This document shows positions 41,186-49,160 of a stretch of 49,688 bases of DNA, one piece after another. The number at the start of each line of letters is the position of its first letter. Position 1 is the first letter of the stretch. Both the position numbers and the translations under genes were made by a program. The notes below the pieces were generated by a model. That model did no database searches. It saw only the letters and a program-made list of their open reading frames with translations, and was not told where the DNA came from. Source of the stretch: an uncultured Collinsella sp. (GTDB taxonomy: Bacteria; Actinomycetota; Coriobacteriia; Coriobacteriales; Coriobacteriaceae); NCBI GenBank assembly GCA_958405195.1, contig CATYDM010000014.1, forward strand, positions 1 through 49,688. Direction: 5' to 3'.

Positions 41186-43936
41186 ATGTCTGACAAGCGC
41201 CGCACCTTTGCCGTTATCGACGGCAACTCGCTCATGCATCGCGCCTTCCACGCCGTGCCGCCGACTATGAACGCGCCGGACGGTCGCCCCACCAACGCGA
41301 TCTTCGGCTTCCTGAACATGTTTCTTAAGATGATCGATGCCTTTAACCCCGACGGCGTGGTCGTGGCGTTTGATAAGGGCAAGCCGCGCGTGCGCATGGA
41401 GATGCTGCCGCAGTATAAGGCGCAGCGCCCGCCCATGGACCCCGATCTGCATGCGCAGTTCCCTATGATCAAGGAGCTGCTCGGTGCGCTCAACGTGCCG
41501 ATTCTGCAGTCTGAGGGCTGGGAAGGCGACGATATCCTGGGAACCATGGCGCGCCTGGGTGAGGAGGCCGGCTGCGACATGCTGCTGGTGACCGGTGATC
41601 GCGATATGTATCAGCTCGTGACCGAGCACGTCAACGTGGTCTCGACCCGCAAGGGCCTGTCCGACGTGGCGATCATGACGCCCGAGAGCGTGGACGATCT
41701 GTATCACGGCATCACGCCGGCGCTCGTGCCCGACTTTTATGGTCTGAAGGGCGACACGTCCGATAACATCCCCGGCGTGCCGGGCATCGGCCCCAAAAAG
41801 GCGAGCGCGCTCATTGCGCAGTACGGTAGCCTGGACGAGGTCATCGCGCATGCCGACGAGGTCAAGGGCAAGATGGGCGAAAACCTGCGCGCACACATCG
41901 ACGATGCTCTGCTGAGCCGCAAGGTCGCGACCATTCGCACCGATGCGCCCGTCGAGCTCGACTTTGACGAAACGTCCTTCCCGGCGTTTTCTGCCGACGA
42001 AGTGTCCGCGGCGCTGGGCACGCTTGGTATCACCGCCATGCAGAACCGTTTCTTGGCGCTGATCGGCGGCGAGGGCGGGACTGCTGCCGCTGCTAGAACG
42101 TTTGAGATGCCCACGATTGAGCGCACCGCTGCCGGCGATGCCGAGGCGCTTGCTGCCGTGGCGTCCGAGGTTTCGCGTGCGATCGAGGCGGGCGAGTGGG
42201 TCGCCGCCGTGGTGGACGACGACAAGGAAGAGGGCGCGCTCTTTGGACTGACGCGCACGCTGTGGTTGGCGACGTCCAAGGGTCTGTTCGCGCTCGAGGA
42301 GGGCGACAGCTGTGCGGCGGCTGAGACTGAGGGCTTCAACTTCGCCCACGGCGTGATTGCCGGCGTGCTTGCGCGCCTGTTTGTGGCGGGCCGCGTGGCG
42401 AGCCCGGATATGAAAGCGCTGCTGCATGAGCTTTCGCCCATCGATTCTTCTGAGCCCGAGCTCATGGATCCGCTCGCTGCCGATTCCACGCGTATCTTCG
42501 ATACCGTGGTCGCTGCCTATCTGCTGGATTCCGATCGCTCCGAGTTCGATGAGGCATATCTGGCCGATACTTATCTGCAGATGGCGCTGCCTGCGACACG
42601 CGGTGCAGAGGGTGCCGGTGAGGACGCTCCGGCGCCCGCCGCTCGCACGGCGGCCTTGACGCTGGCGCTGGTCGCACCGCTGCGCGACCGCATGACCCGC
42701 GAGAACGCCGTCAACGTGTTCGATGGCATCGAGATGCCACTCGTGCCGGTGCTTGCCAAGATGGAGCGCGCGGGCATGCTCGTGGATCCCGATCGGCTGC
42801 GCAGTCTGTCCGAGGGCCTGGCGACCCAGATCACCGAGGTCGAACGAAGCATTCGCGACCTTGCCGGTGACGAGACCTTTAACATCGGCAGCCCCATGCA
42901 ACTTTCGCATGTGCTCTTTGATGTGATGGGCCTTCCGACCAAGGGTCTCAAAAAGACCAAGCGCGGTTACTATTCGACTAATGCCAAGGTACTAAGTGAT
43001 CTTGCCCGTGACCACGAGATTGTTCGTTTGATCTTAGACTGGCGCGAGAAGTCCAAGATCAAGTCAACCTATCTGGACACGTTGGGCCCGCTGCGCCGCG
43101 GTGACGGTCGTGTGCACACCACGTACAACCAGACCATCACCGCGACGGGGCGTCTGTCTTCGAGCGATCCTAATCTGCAAAACATTCCGACGCGCTCGGA
43201 GCTGGGTCGTACCGTCAAGACGGCGTTTTCGGCAGGCGAGGGAAGCGTCTTTTTGGCGGTGGACTACTCGCAGATAGAGCTGCGTCTGCTGGCACATCTC
43301 TCGGGTGACGAGCACTTGGTGCGCGCCTTTAACGAGGGCGAGGACTTCCATGCCGAGACGGCGGCGCGCGTATTTGGTGTGCCGGTGTCCGAGGTAACGC
43401 CCGACCTGCGCAGTCGCGCCAAGGCCGTGAACTTTGGCATCGTGTACGGCCAGCAGGCCTACGGTCTGTCGCAATCGCTGCATATCTCGATGGCCGAGGC
43501 GCGCGACATGATCGACCGCTACTACGAGGCCTACCCGGGCGTGCGTACGTTCCTCGACAACGTGGTGGCGCGCGCCAAGCAGACGGGCTACGCCGAGACC
43601 ATGTACGGCCGCCGTCGTCATATTCCGGAGCTCAAGGCCAAAAACCCGCAACTCCGCGGTTTTGGCGAGCGCACGGCCATGAACCACCCCATGCAGGGAA
43701 CCGCCGCCGACATCATCAAGATCGCCATGGCCCGCGTAAGCCGCCGCCTGGAAGAAGAAGGCTTTGCCGCCCACATGATCCTGCAAGTGCACGACGAACT
43801 GGACTTTGAGTGCCCCGTCGACGAAGCCGAGCGCCTAACCACCATGGTCCGCGACGTCATGGAACACGTAGTAGACCTCCGCGTCCCCCTAATCGCCGAA
43901 GCCAGCACCGGCATAACCTGGGCCGACGCCAAATAG
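41186..43936 (+). CDS. polA: DNA polymerase I
   Basis: DNA polymerase I, 916 residues, acting in repair and Okazaki-fragment processing. The 5' nuclease domain (about 1-290) has FAVIDGNSLMHRAFH, EGWEGDDILGTMAR and GIKGDTSDNIPGVPGIGPKK-like motifs. The middle region (about 300-500) occupies the 3'-5' exonuclease position, but I see no DxE motif, so proofreading is probably lost, as in Taq polymerase. The polymerase domain carries motif A LAVDYSQIELRLL (Asp693), motif B RSRAKAVNFGIVYGQQAYG and motif C VHDELDFE (His869-Asp870). Synonymous codon choice shifts near the 3' end (from about 43740), where GAA replaces GAG. Start ATG 41186 follows GAGG. Confidence 0.96.
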   Translation: MSDKRRTFAVIDGNSLMHRAFHAVPPTMNAPDGRPTNAIFGFLNMFLKMIDAFNPDGVVVAFDKGKPRVRMEMLPQYKAQRPPMDPDLHAQFPMIKELLGALNVPILQSEGWEGDDILGTMARLGEEAGCDMLLVTGDRDMYQLVTEHVNVVSTRKGLSDVAIMTPESVDDLYHGITPALVPDFYGLKGDTSDNIPGVPGIGPKKASALIAQYGSLDEVIAHADEVKGKMGENLRAHIDDALLSRKVATIRTDAPVELDFDETSFPAFSADEVSAALGTLGITAMQNRFLALIGGEGGTAAAARTFEMPTIERTAAGDAEALAAVASEVSRAIEAGEWVAAVVDDDKEEGALFGLTRTLWLATSKGLFALEEGDSCAAAETEGFNFAHGVIAGVLARLFVAGRVASPDMKALLHELSPIDSSEPELMDPLAADSTRIFDTVVAAYLLDSDRSEFDEAYLADTYLQMALPATRGAEGAGEDAPAPAARTAALTLALVAPLRDRMTRENAVNVFDGIEMPLVPVLAKMERAGMLVDPDRLRSLSEGLATQITEVERSIRDLAGDETFNIGSPMQLSHVLFDVMGLPTKGLKKTKRGYYSTNAKVLSDLARDHEIVRLILDWREKSKIKSTYLDTLGPLRRGDGRVHTTYNQTITATGRLSSSDPNLQNIPTRSELGRTVKTAFSAGEGSVFLAVDYSQIELRLLAHLSGDEHLVRAFNEGEDFHAETAARVFGVPVSEVTPDLRSRAKAVNFGIVYGQQAYGLSQSLHISMAEARDMIDRYYEAYPGVRTFLDNVVARAKQTGYAETMYGRRRHIPELKAKNPQLRGFGERTAMNHPMQGTAADIIKIAMARVSRRLEEEGFAAHMILQVHDELDFECPVDEAERLTTMVRDVMEHVVDLRVPLIAEASTGITWADAK

Positions 43937-43971
43937 GGAAGCAGCCAAAGTTCCAAAGTAACCAAAAAACA

Positions 43972-44005
43972 GAAGGACGCCCCTCATCAACAAGGAGCGT
44001 CCTTC
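43972..44005. terminator. Hairpin after polA
   Basis: GAAGGACGC and GCGTCCTTC form a 9-bp stem with a 16-nt loop, 36 nt past the polA stop. The following GTTCAATTAAATT is AT-rich but lacks a clean T-run. Preceded by AAAAAAC, it could also act for the opposite strand. Confidence 0.55.
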
Positions 44006-44073
44006 GTTCAATTAAATTCAGCCAAAGTATCTAGGCGCCAAGACTCCAGCCAGGCGGCGAGCAAGTCACCAAA

Positions 44074-44203
44074 GGACCTGGCCGGGCGAGGCGGGTAAGT
44101 TTTTCGTAGATTCCGCACGAGCCGGAAAGCACTTAATGTGCTTTCCGAGCGAGCCCAGGATCTGACCGAGCGAAAAACTTACCCGCCTCGCCCGGCCAGG
44201 TCC
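44074..44203. repeat. Giant palindrome with 33-bp perfect arms
   Basis: Arms 44074-44106 and 44171-44203 are perfectly complementary over 33 bp. Between them lies a second hairpin, CGGAAAGCAC/GTGCTTTCCG (44123-44132 and 44138-44147), with a 5-nt loop, so the 130-nt element could fold as a long cruciform. It sits between convergent polA and the HAD gene, 12 nt from the HAD stop. There is no T-run outside the arms, so simple termination does not explain it. Confidence 0.92.
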
Positions 44204-44214
44204 GACGAGCCACG

Positions 44215-45042
44215 TTAACGAGCCGCCAAGATGGCGTCGATGAGCGTCAGTACGCCCCCGTCGTTGTTGCTCGGAATGCGCCACTTGGCGTGCGCGTTCA
44301 TGTGCTCCTCGGCATTGTCTACGATAAAGCTGTGACCGACGCGCTCCAGCATGGGGATGTCGTTGTACGTATCGCCCACGGCGGCGGCGTCGGCGATATC
44401 GATGCCCAGGTGTTCGCACAGGTGCGCGACGCCGGCGCCCTTGTCGACGCCCAGGTTCATAAAGTCGATCCACTCGCGCCCGGCGTTGGTGACGTAGAGC
44501 TTGTCCGAGAACTCGGGACTATAGGTCTCGCGGAAAGCGGGCTCGGCGTCGTAGCCGGGGAAGAAGACCGAAATCTTGTTGGACTCGAAATCAATGCCAT
44601 CAAAGCTGTCGACGTAGTTGATTGTGTTGTAGTAGACGCTGATCTCGTCGTGGTATTGATGGTCGCGGGCAAGCACGTAGAACTCGTCGAAGCAGCACAG
44701 GACGGGGACAGCGCGCGGATCCTCCGAGGCACGGCTCAAGACCTGCTGATACAGCTCCACGTCGATAGTGCTCTTATAGATATAGCTGCCGCGATAGATC
44801 ACGCACGCTCCGTTGTCGGGACAAAAGGCGAGGCGGTTCTTGACGCCCTCGAACATCTCCTCGAGCTTGGGGGCGGGACGTCCGCTGGCGGGGCAGAATA
44901 CGATGTCGGCGTCGGCGAGCTTGTCCAGGCGCTCATCAAGACCCTGGGGCAGCACGCGCTCGTCGGTCAGCAGCGTCTTGTCCATGTCGACGGCGAGAAT
45001 CTTAATGTTTCCGATATTGGCGTCCGATTCGTAAGTTTGCAT
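44215..45042 (-). CDS. HAD-IIB (Cof-type) phosphatase
   Basis: A 275-residue haloacid-dehalogenase-type sugar- or nucleotide-phosphate phosphatase of the Cof subfamily. Motif I is Asp19-Met-Asp21-Lys-Thr (VDMDKTLL). Motif II lies in FCPASGRP. The cap (about 85-195) is of the C2B type. Motif III Lys is in GVDKGAGV, and motif IV is GDTYNDIPMLERVG. All catalytic residues are present; the substrate is unknown. The start at 45042 on the minus strand has AAAGG upstream. It is convergent to polA with the giant palindrome between, and divergent from the arg leader. Confidence 0.92.
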   Translation of the reverse strand: MQTYESDANIGNIKILAVDMDKTLLTDERVLPQGLDERLDKLADADIVFCPASGRPAPKLEEMFEGVKNRLAFCPDNGACVIYRGSYIYKSTIDVELYQQVLSRASEDPRAVPVLCCFDEFYVLARDHQYHDEISVYYNTINYVDSFDGIDFESNKISVFFPGYDAEPAFRETYSPEFSDKLYVTNAGREWIDFMNLGVDKGAGVAHLCEHLGIDIADAAAVGDTYNDIPMLERVGHSFIVDNAEEHMNAHAKWRIPSNNDGGVLTLIDAILAAR

Positions 45043-45185
45043 AAAAGCGAGCCTTTCGTTTCGAGATTGTTTCAGACGTTATAACCATCAATTCGTAGTC
45101 GGGCGTATTTTCGCAGGAACGGAGCGTATTTGCACCACGCTTCACAAAGTAATGAAAAAACTTTTCAGAAATTTGAATTTGTCGC

Positions 45186-45213
45186 TTGTGCTGCGGGCAC
45201 TTTAGCGTAATAT
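45186..45213 (+). promoter_or_regulatory. Predicted promoter of the arg leader and argG
   Basis: TTGTGC (45186-45191) and TAATAT (45208-45213) are 16 nt apart, placing transcription start near 45220, about 100 nt ahead of the leader ORF. TGAAAA-N3-TTTTCA-like symmetry just upstream (about 45153-45167) could bind a regulator such as ArgR, but it does not clearly fit an ARG box. Confidence 0.5.
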
Positions 45214-45316
45214 AGCGACCATCGAAAACGAAGACGGAAAAACAACCGCTTACCGAGGAAAAGGTACCGTTTACGATATTAGAATTGCGCCCGGCGATAG
45301 GTGAAAGGAGAGGCAG

Positions 45317-45391
45317 ATGCAGTTCGTAACGATCATCACCACTGCAGACAATGCCATCCGACGCCAGCGCGCAATTTCCCGACGACGATAA
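45317..45391 (+). CDS. Arginine-rich leader peptide upstream of argG
   Basis: A 24-codon ORF begins at ATG 45317 behind an excellent ribosome site (AAAGGAGAGG, 7-8 nt spacing) and ends at TAA 45389-45391. Residues 1-14 read MQFVTIITTADNAI and residues 15-24 read RRQRAISRRR. Six of its last ten residues are arginine, and it finishes with three consecutive CGA codons right before the stop. CGA is otherwise scarce in this window, where CGC and CGT dominate. It is followed about 200 nt later by argG, an arginine-biosynthetic gene. This is the arrangement of a ribosome-mediated attenuation leader, in which shortage of charged tRNA-Arg would stall translation. I infer that function; it has not been tested. 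Confidence 0.7.
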   Translation: MQFVTIITTADNAIRRQRAISRRR

Positions 45392-45490
45392 CAATCGTCT
45401 CTGTCCGCATGGGGCGAATTGCCTCAACAGAGTCATTTTGAGGTCGTTGGGTTTTAGCACGACATTGCTGCATGTTTCTAGGGCATGTAT
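45384..45490 (+). promoter_or_regulatory. Alternative hairpins, candidate arginine attenuator
   Basis: Overlapping pairings follow the leader ORF. GACGAT/ATCGTC (45384-45389, 45394-45399) covers the last Arg codons and stop. CTCTGT/ACAGAG (45399-45404, 45427-45432) encloses GGGGC/GCCTC. CCTCAA/TTGAGG (45422-45427, 45438-45443) competes with the second pairing and is followed by GGGTTTT. Further on, AGCAC/GTGCT with an internal TGCATG/CATGTA pairing is followed by GATTTTT. The mutually exclusive order resembles the 1:2, 2:3 and 3:4 stems of classical attenuators, although the terminator stems are weak by eye. Confidence 0.45.
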
Positions 45491-45596
45491 GTGCTGATTT
45501 TTGCTATTTAACCTGATTTTGCACGGTATATGACCTTGAAATGACTTGCAACTGACCGATGTTCTAACTAGCTACCAAGGGCGAAAGGAAACAGCC

Positions 45597-46823
45597 ATGA
45601 GCAAGGAAAAAGTCGTTCTCGCATATTCCGGTGGTCTTGATACATCCGTATGTGTCAAGTGGCTCCAGGACGAGAAGAATCTCGATGTCGTTTGTGTCTG
45701 CGGCAACGTGGGCCAGGAAGAGACCGGACTGGATGCCAAGAAGCAGAAGGCGCTCGACCTGGGCGTTCTCGATTGCCAGGTGCTCGACCTGCGCGACGAG
45801 TTCTCCGATGAGTTCCTGACTAAGGCCATCGCCGCAAACTCCATGTACGAGAACAAGTATCCGCTGCTCTCCGCCCTGTCTCGCCCACTGCTTGCCAAGA
45901 AGCTTGTTGAGGTCGCCCACGAGTTTGGCGCGACCTACGTCGCCCACGGCTGCACCGGCAAGGGTAACGACCAGGTCCGTTTTGAGGCCGCCGTCAAGGC
46001 CCTCGACCCCGAGCTCAAGGTTATCGCCCCGGTTCGCGAGTGGGACCTGAAGTGCCGTCCCGACGAGGTCGCCTATGCCCACGCCCACAACGTGCCGGTT
46101 CCCGAGGGTGCCAACGACAACCCCTACTCCATCGACGACAACCTGTGGGGTCGTGCCATTGAGTGCGGTCACCTGGAGGATCCCTGGAACGAGCCGCTCG
46201 ACGACGCTTGGGTTATGACCAAGAACCCCGAGGACACGCCGGACACCCCGACCTACACCGAGATTGAGTTTGAGGCCGGCAAGCCCGTCGCCGTCGACGG
46301 CAAGAAGATGAAGCTCTCCGAGATCGTCATCGCCCTCAACAAGATCTCCGGCGACAATGGCTTTGGTCGCCTCGATCTGGTCGAGGATCGTCTGGTGGGC
46401 CTCAAGAGCCGTGAGTGCTATGAGGTTCCCGGAGCCCTGACGCTCATCACCGCCCACAAGGCGCTCGAGGACATCTGCGTCGAGGGCGACCTGCTCAAGA
46501 CCAAGATCAAGCTCGAGCAGGATTGGGCCACCGCCGTGTACAACGGCCAGTGGTACAGCCCGCTCAAAAACGCGCTCGATGCCTTTATGGCCGATACCCA
46601 GAAGTTCGTGACCGGCACTGTCCGTCTGAAGTTCTTTAAGGGCAACTGCCATGTCGTCGGCCGCAAGAGCCCCTTCAGCCTCTACGACTACGGTCTGGCT
46701 ACCTACGACCGCGACACCACGTTTGACGAGAAGGCCAGTGCCGGCTTTATCGAGATCGATACGCTGTCGCTCAAGACGTGGGCAAAGGTCCAGGGCCCCA
46801 GCTCTGCTGCCGCCCAGGCCTAG
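45597..46823 (+). CDS. argG: Argininosuccinate synthase
   Basis: ArgG, 408 residues, normal length, condenses citrulline with aspartate using ATP to form argininosuccinate, the penultimate step of arginine synthesis. The ATP pyrophosphatase loop is VLAYSGGLDTSVCVKWL at the N-terminus. Further conserved segments are YVAHGCTGKGNDQVRFE, SIDDNLWGRAIECGHLEDP and GLKSRECYEVPGALTLITAH. ATG 45597 has GAAAGGAAAC upstream and begins MSKEKVVLAYSGG. The 550-nt upstream gap holds a promoter, an arginine-rich leader ORF and alternative hairpins. The downstream partner argH is separated by a hairpin region and a small ORF. Confidence 0.97.
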   Translation: MSKEKVVLAYSGGLDTSVCVKWLQDEKNLDVVCVCGNVGQEETGLDAKKQKALDLGVLDCQVLDLRDEFSDEFLTKAIAANSMYENKYPLLSALSRPLLAKKLVEVAHEFGATYVAHGCTGKGNDQVRFEAAVKALDPELKVIAPVREWDLKCRPDEVAYAHAHNVPVPEGANDNPYSIDDNLWGRAIECGHLEDPWNEPLDDAWVMTKNPEDTPDTPTYTEIEFEAGKPVAVDGKKMKLSEIVIALNKISGDNGFGRLDLVEDRLVGLKSRECYEVPGALTLITAHKALEDICVEGDLLKTKIKLEQDWATAVYNGQWYSPLKNALDAFMADTQKFVTGTVRLKFFKGNCHVVGRKSPFSLYDYGLATYDRDTTFDEKASAGFIEIDTLSLKTWAKVQGPSSAAAQA

Positions 46824-46865
46824 CGCCTCCTTCCCTTGGTATCCGCGCGGCCCATCCGCGTGATA

Positions 46866-47006
46866 CATAACGGGCGCACGGGGTCCCTACCTTTCGTTAT
46901 GCTTGCTGACACTTCTTAACATCGGTGGCCCCTACGTTCCGCCCGCATATATGATGCCGCGTCTGCGGCTGAGTCCGAGCCCCGCCGGGGTTGTCCGGCG
47001 GGGCTC
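46866..47006 (+). other. Hairpin cluster between argG and the small ORF
   Basis: Three inverted repeats follow argG: CATAACG/CGTTATG at its start, GCCGC/GCGGC (46956-46969), and a 12-bp GAGCCCCGCCGG/CCGGCGGGGCTC stem with a 6-nt loop at 46977-47006. The last is very stable and followed by CTTCTATC, so it may terminate part of argG transcription. The region between the argG stop and the small ORF shows no other coding signal. Confidence 0.6.
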
Positions 47007-47056
47007 CTTCTATCAATTTGGCGGCTCTGTGCCTATATATATGAGGAGTATCCATT

Positions 47057-47227
47057 ATGTTCAATGCTATCGCGCATGCTTTGCTTGCCCTCGCGCCCGA
47101 GTTCGATGCTGTAAAGGTCGAGGACGTCCCTATGAGCCTGAAGGCCTGGATCGATGGTTCGCAGGGCAACATCCGGAGGGAGACGTTGGGCGCCAAGTGC
47201 ATGGCGCGTCACTTCTTTGCAAATTAG
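47057..47227 (+). CDS. Unrecognised 56-residue small protein between argG and argH
   Basis: A 56-codon ORF, too short for most gene-finding cut-offs, starts at ATG 47057 with AGGAG 8 nt upstream. It begins MFNAIAHALLALAPEFDAVK, an amphipathic or weakly hydrophobic helix, and continues with VEDVPMSLKAWIDGSQGNIR and a basic-aromatic end (CMARHFFAN). Codon use ends mainly in C or G, like its neighbours. It lies between argG and argH in the same direction, with argH starting 118 nt later. I know of no family for it. A role in arginine metabolism, or as another leader-type element, is only guilt by association. Confidence 0.6.
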   Translation: MFNAIAHALLALAPEFDAVKVEDVPMSLKAWIDGSQGNIRRETLGAKCMARHFFAN

Positions 47228-47345
47228 CTACATGGCTCCGCACACGGTGGGGAATGTGTAAAACTAGCGGTTGAAAAATCGCTTTAGCGATATGGCGCAT
47301 TGCTTTGGGCGCTTGTTTTGGTATTTGGAGAAAGGGGACGGTTCC

Positions 47346-48776
47346 ATGGCTCTTTGGGGCGGTCGTTTTGAGGCGGGCGTGGCCGAGGTCACGCAGGAGT
47401 TTGGCGCGTCGCTGCCGGTCGACAAACATCTCTATAAGCAGGATATCGCCGGCTCTAAGGCGCATGCCAAGATGTTGGCCGCCCAGGGCATCATCAGTGC
47501 CGAGGACGAGCAGGCGATTGCCAAGGGCCTGACCGGAATCGAACAGGATATCGATGCCGGCAACTTCACCTTCGATATCAACGATGAGGACATTCATATG
47601 TCCATCGAGAGCGAGCTGACGCGTCGCATCGGCGAGGCCGGTAAGCGCTTGCATACCGGACGTTCGCGCAACGACCAGGTGGCGACCGATACGCGCCTGG
47701 GCATCAAGGCGCTGGCCAAGGAGCTCATGGAGGCCAATCTTGAGCTGCGCCATGTGCTGGTGGATGCGGCCAAGAAGTACGACAAGGTGATTCTGCCGGG
47801 CTACACGCATATGCAGCACGCTCAGCCCGTGCTGCTCTCGCATCATCTGCTGGCGTATTCCTGGATGTTCGCGCGCGACTTTACGCGCCTGAAGGCCGCC
47901 TTTGATGCCGCCGACAACTGCCCGCTGGGTGCTGCCGCGCTTGCCGGTACGAGCTATCCGCTCGATCGCCAGATGACGGCTGCCGAACTTGGCTTTGCGG
48001 GCGTGATTCCCAACTCGCTCGATGCGGTTTCCGACCGTGATTTCCTGCTCGATCTGCATTACGCCGGATCCGTCATGGCGATGCACCTGTCGCGTCTTTC
48101 CGAGGAGATCGTGCTGTGGTCGAGCTCCGAATTTGGCTTTATCACGCTTTCCGACTCGTACTCCACCGGCTCGTCTATCATGCCGCAGAAGAAGAACCCC
48201 GACTTTGCCGAGCTTATCCGCGGCAAGAGCGGTCGCGTGTACGGCAACCTGGTGCAGCTGCTGGTAACCATGAAGGGCTTGCCGCTTGCTTATAACAAGG
48301 ACTTGCAGGAGGACAAGGAGGGCGCGCTCGATACCGCCCATACGCTCATGCAGTGCCTGTCCGTTATGGCCGGAATGATTTCGACTTGGACCGTCAACGA
48401 GGATGCCATGGCGCGCGAGTGCGGCGTGGGACACCTTGCCGCTACCGATGTTGCCGATTACCTGGCCAAGCGTGGCCTGCCGTTCCGCGAGGCACATGCC
48501 GTGGTGGGGCATCTGGTTCTGATGTGTGAGAAGCGCGGCTGCAATCTTGAGGACCTGCCGTTTGAGGTGTTCCAGGAGGCAAGCCCGCTCTTTGAACGCG
48601 ATATTACCGAGGCGCTCGACATCCCGTCGATTGTCGCCGCGCGTACGACCGAGGGCGGTACCGCTCCTGCCGCCGTTGCCGTGCAGCTTGAGCGTGCCGA
48701 GGCGCAGCTCGTGGCCGACGAGGGCGTGTTTGGATCGCTGACCAAGGTCGTCGAGATGGGTCACGGGGCAAAGTAG
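47346..48776 (+). CDS. argH: Argininosuccinate lyase
   Basis: ArgH, 476 residues, cleaves argininosuccinate to arginine and fumarate, ending the pathway. It is a fumarase/aspartase superfamily tetramer. The opening ALWGGRFEAGVAEVTQEFGAS is typical. Conserved regions include EDIHMSIESELTRRIGEAG, HTGRSRNDQVATDTRL, GYTHMQHAQPV and the signature loop GSSIMPQKKNPD with the catalytic serine around residues 276-277. ATG 47346 has AAAGGGGAC upstream; a TTG at 47271 would add 25 atypical residues. A small ATCGCT/AGCGAT hairpin lies at 47278-47291 in its leader. Confidence 0.97.
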   Translation: MALWGGRFEAGVAEVTQEFGASLPVDKHLYKQDIAGSKAHAKMLAAQGIISAEDEQAIAKGLTGIEQDIDAGNFTFDINDEDIHMSIESELTRRIGEAGKRLHTGRSRNDQVATDTRLGIKALAKELMEANLELRHVLVDAAKKYDKVILPGYTHMQHAQPVLLSHHLLAYSWMFARDFTRLKAAFDAADNCPLGAAALAGTSYPLDRQMTAAELGFAGVIPNSLDAVSDRDFLLDLHYAGSVMAMHLSRLSEEIVLWSSSEFGFITLSDSYSTGSSIMPQKKNPDFAELIRGKSGRVYGNLVQLLVTMKGLPLAYNKDLQEDKEGALDTAHTLMQCLSVMAGMISTWTVNEDAMARECGVGHLAATDVADYLAKRGLPFREAHAVVGHLVLMCEKRGCNLEDLPFEVFQEASPLFERDITEALDIPSIVAARTTEGGTAPAAVAVQLERAEAQLVADEGVFGSLTKVVEMGHGAK

Positions 48777-48827
48777 AGGTTTGGCTGAAGCCGTTTTGGC
48801 CATGTATTGGCAAATCGTTTTTGCTTT

Positions 48828-48860
48828 ACGGGCGCCTGCTGTTGCGGGCGTCCGTATTTT
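48828..48860 (+). terminator. Intrinsic terminator after argH
   Basis: ACGGGCGCC and GGCGTCCGT form a 9-bp stem (one G-T pair) with a 10-nt loop, followed by ATTTTG. It is 51 nt past the argH stop. Confidence 0.75.
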
Positions 48861-49160
48861 GTTGCTATGGGGGAGGGGCTTGTCGAGAACTTCTGTAGGA
48901 CCTTTGGGCAGGTTGTGAAGGGGGTACGTTCGCGGGTGGCAACCGACCGTCTGCTCTGTTCGATGCGGTTGATGGGCAGTCGGATGGTACTCTAATCGGG
49001 CTTCGAAACAGAAGTGACACATATGAAGCGCTTTAATAAATTGTAGCGATTCAATAAACGGCTTTTTGTTTAACTGCAGCTAAAACTCTGTTACGATGCA
49101 GTCCAGGCGGGTGCCGGAATGGGACTTGGGCACGCGCGAACCTACTTGAAAGGCTACCTT
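48861..49160 (+). other. Gap between argH terminator and ndk
   Basis: No convincing gene is seen; a 62-codon frame starting near 48807 lacks a ribosome site and has unusual composition. The stretch 49020-49075 is AT-rich (TTAATAAATTG, TTCAATAAACGG) and probably carries the ndk promoter, with TTGTTT near 49066 and TTACGAT near 49091. The spacing is not ideal. Confidence 0.4.

Noticed and set aside
45220..45596. T-box riboswitch upstream of argG
   Set aside because: No AGGGTGGNACCGCG-like T-box sequence or specifier stem is seen; a leader ORF explains the Arg codons better.
48807..48995. A 62-codon frame after argH
   Set aside because: No ribosome site, it overlaps the argH terminator and its composition is unlike neighbouring genes.
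47130..49022. A 630-codon minus-strand frame opposite argH
   Set aside because: It is antisense to argH with all its motifs, and has His/Arg/Gln-rich composition typical of shadow frames.
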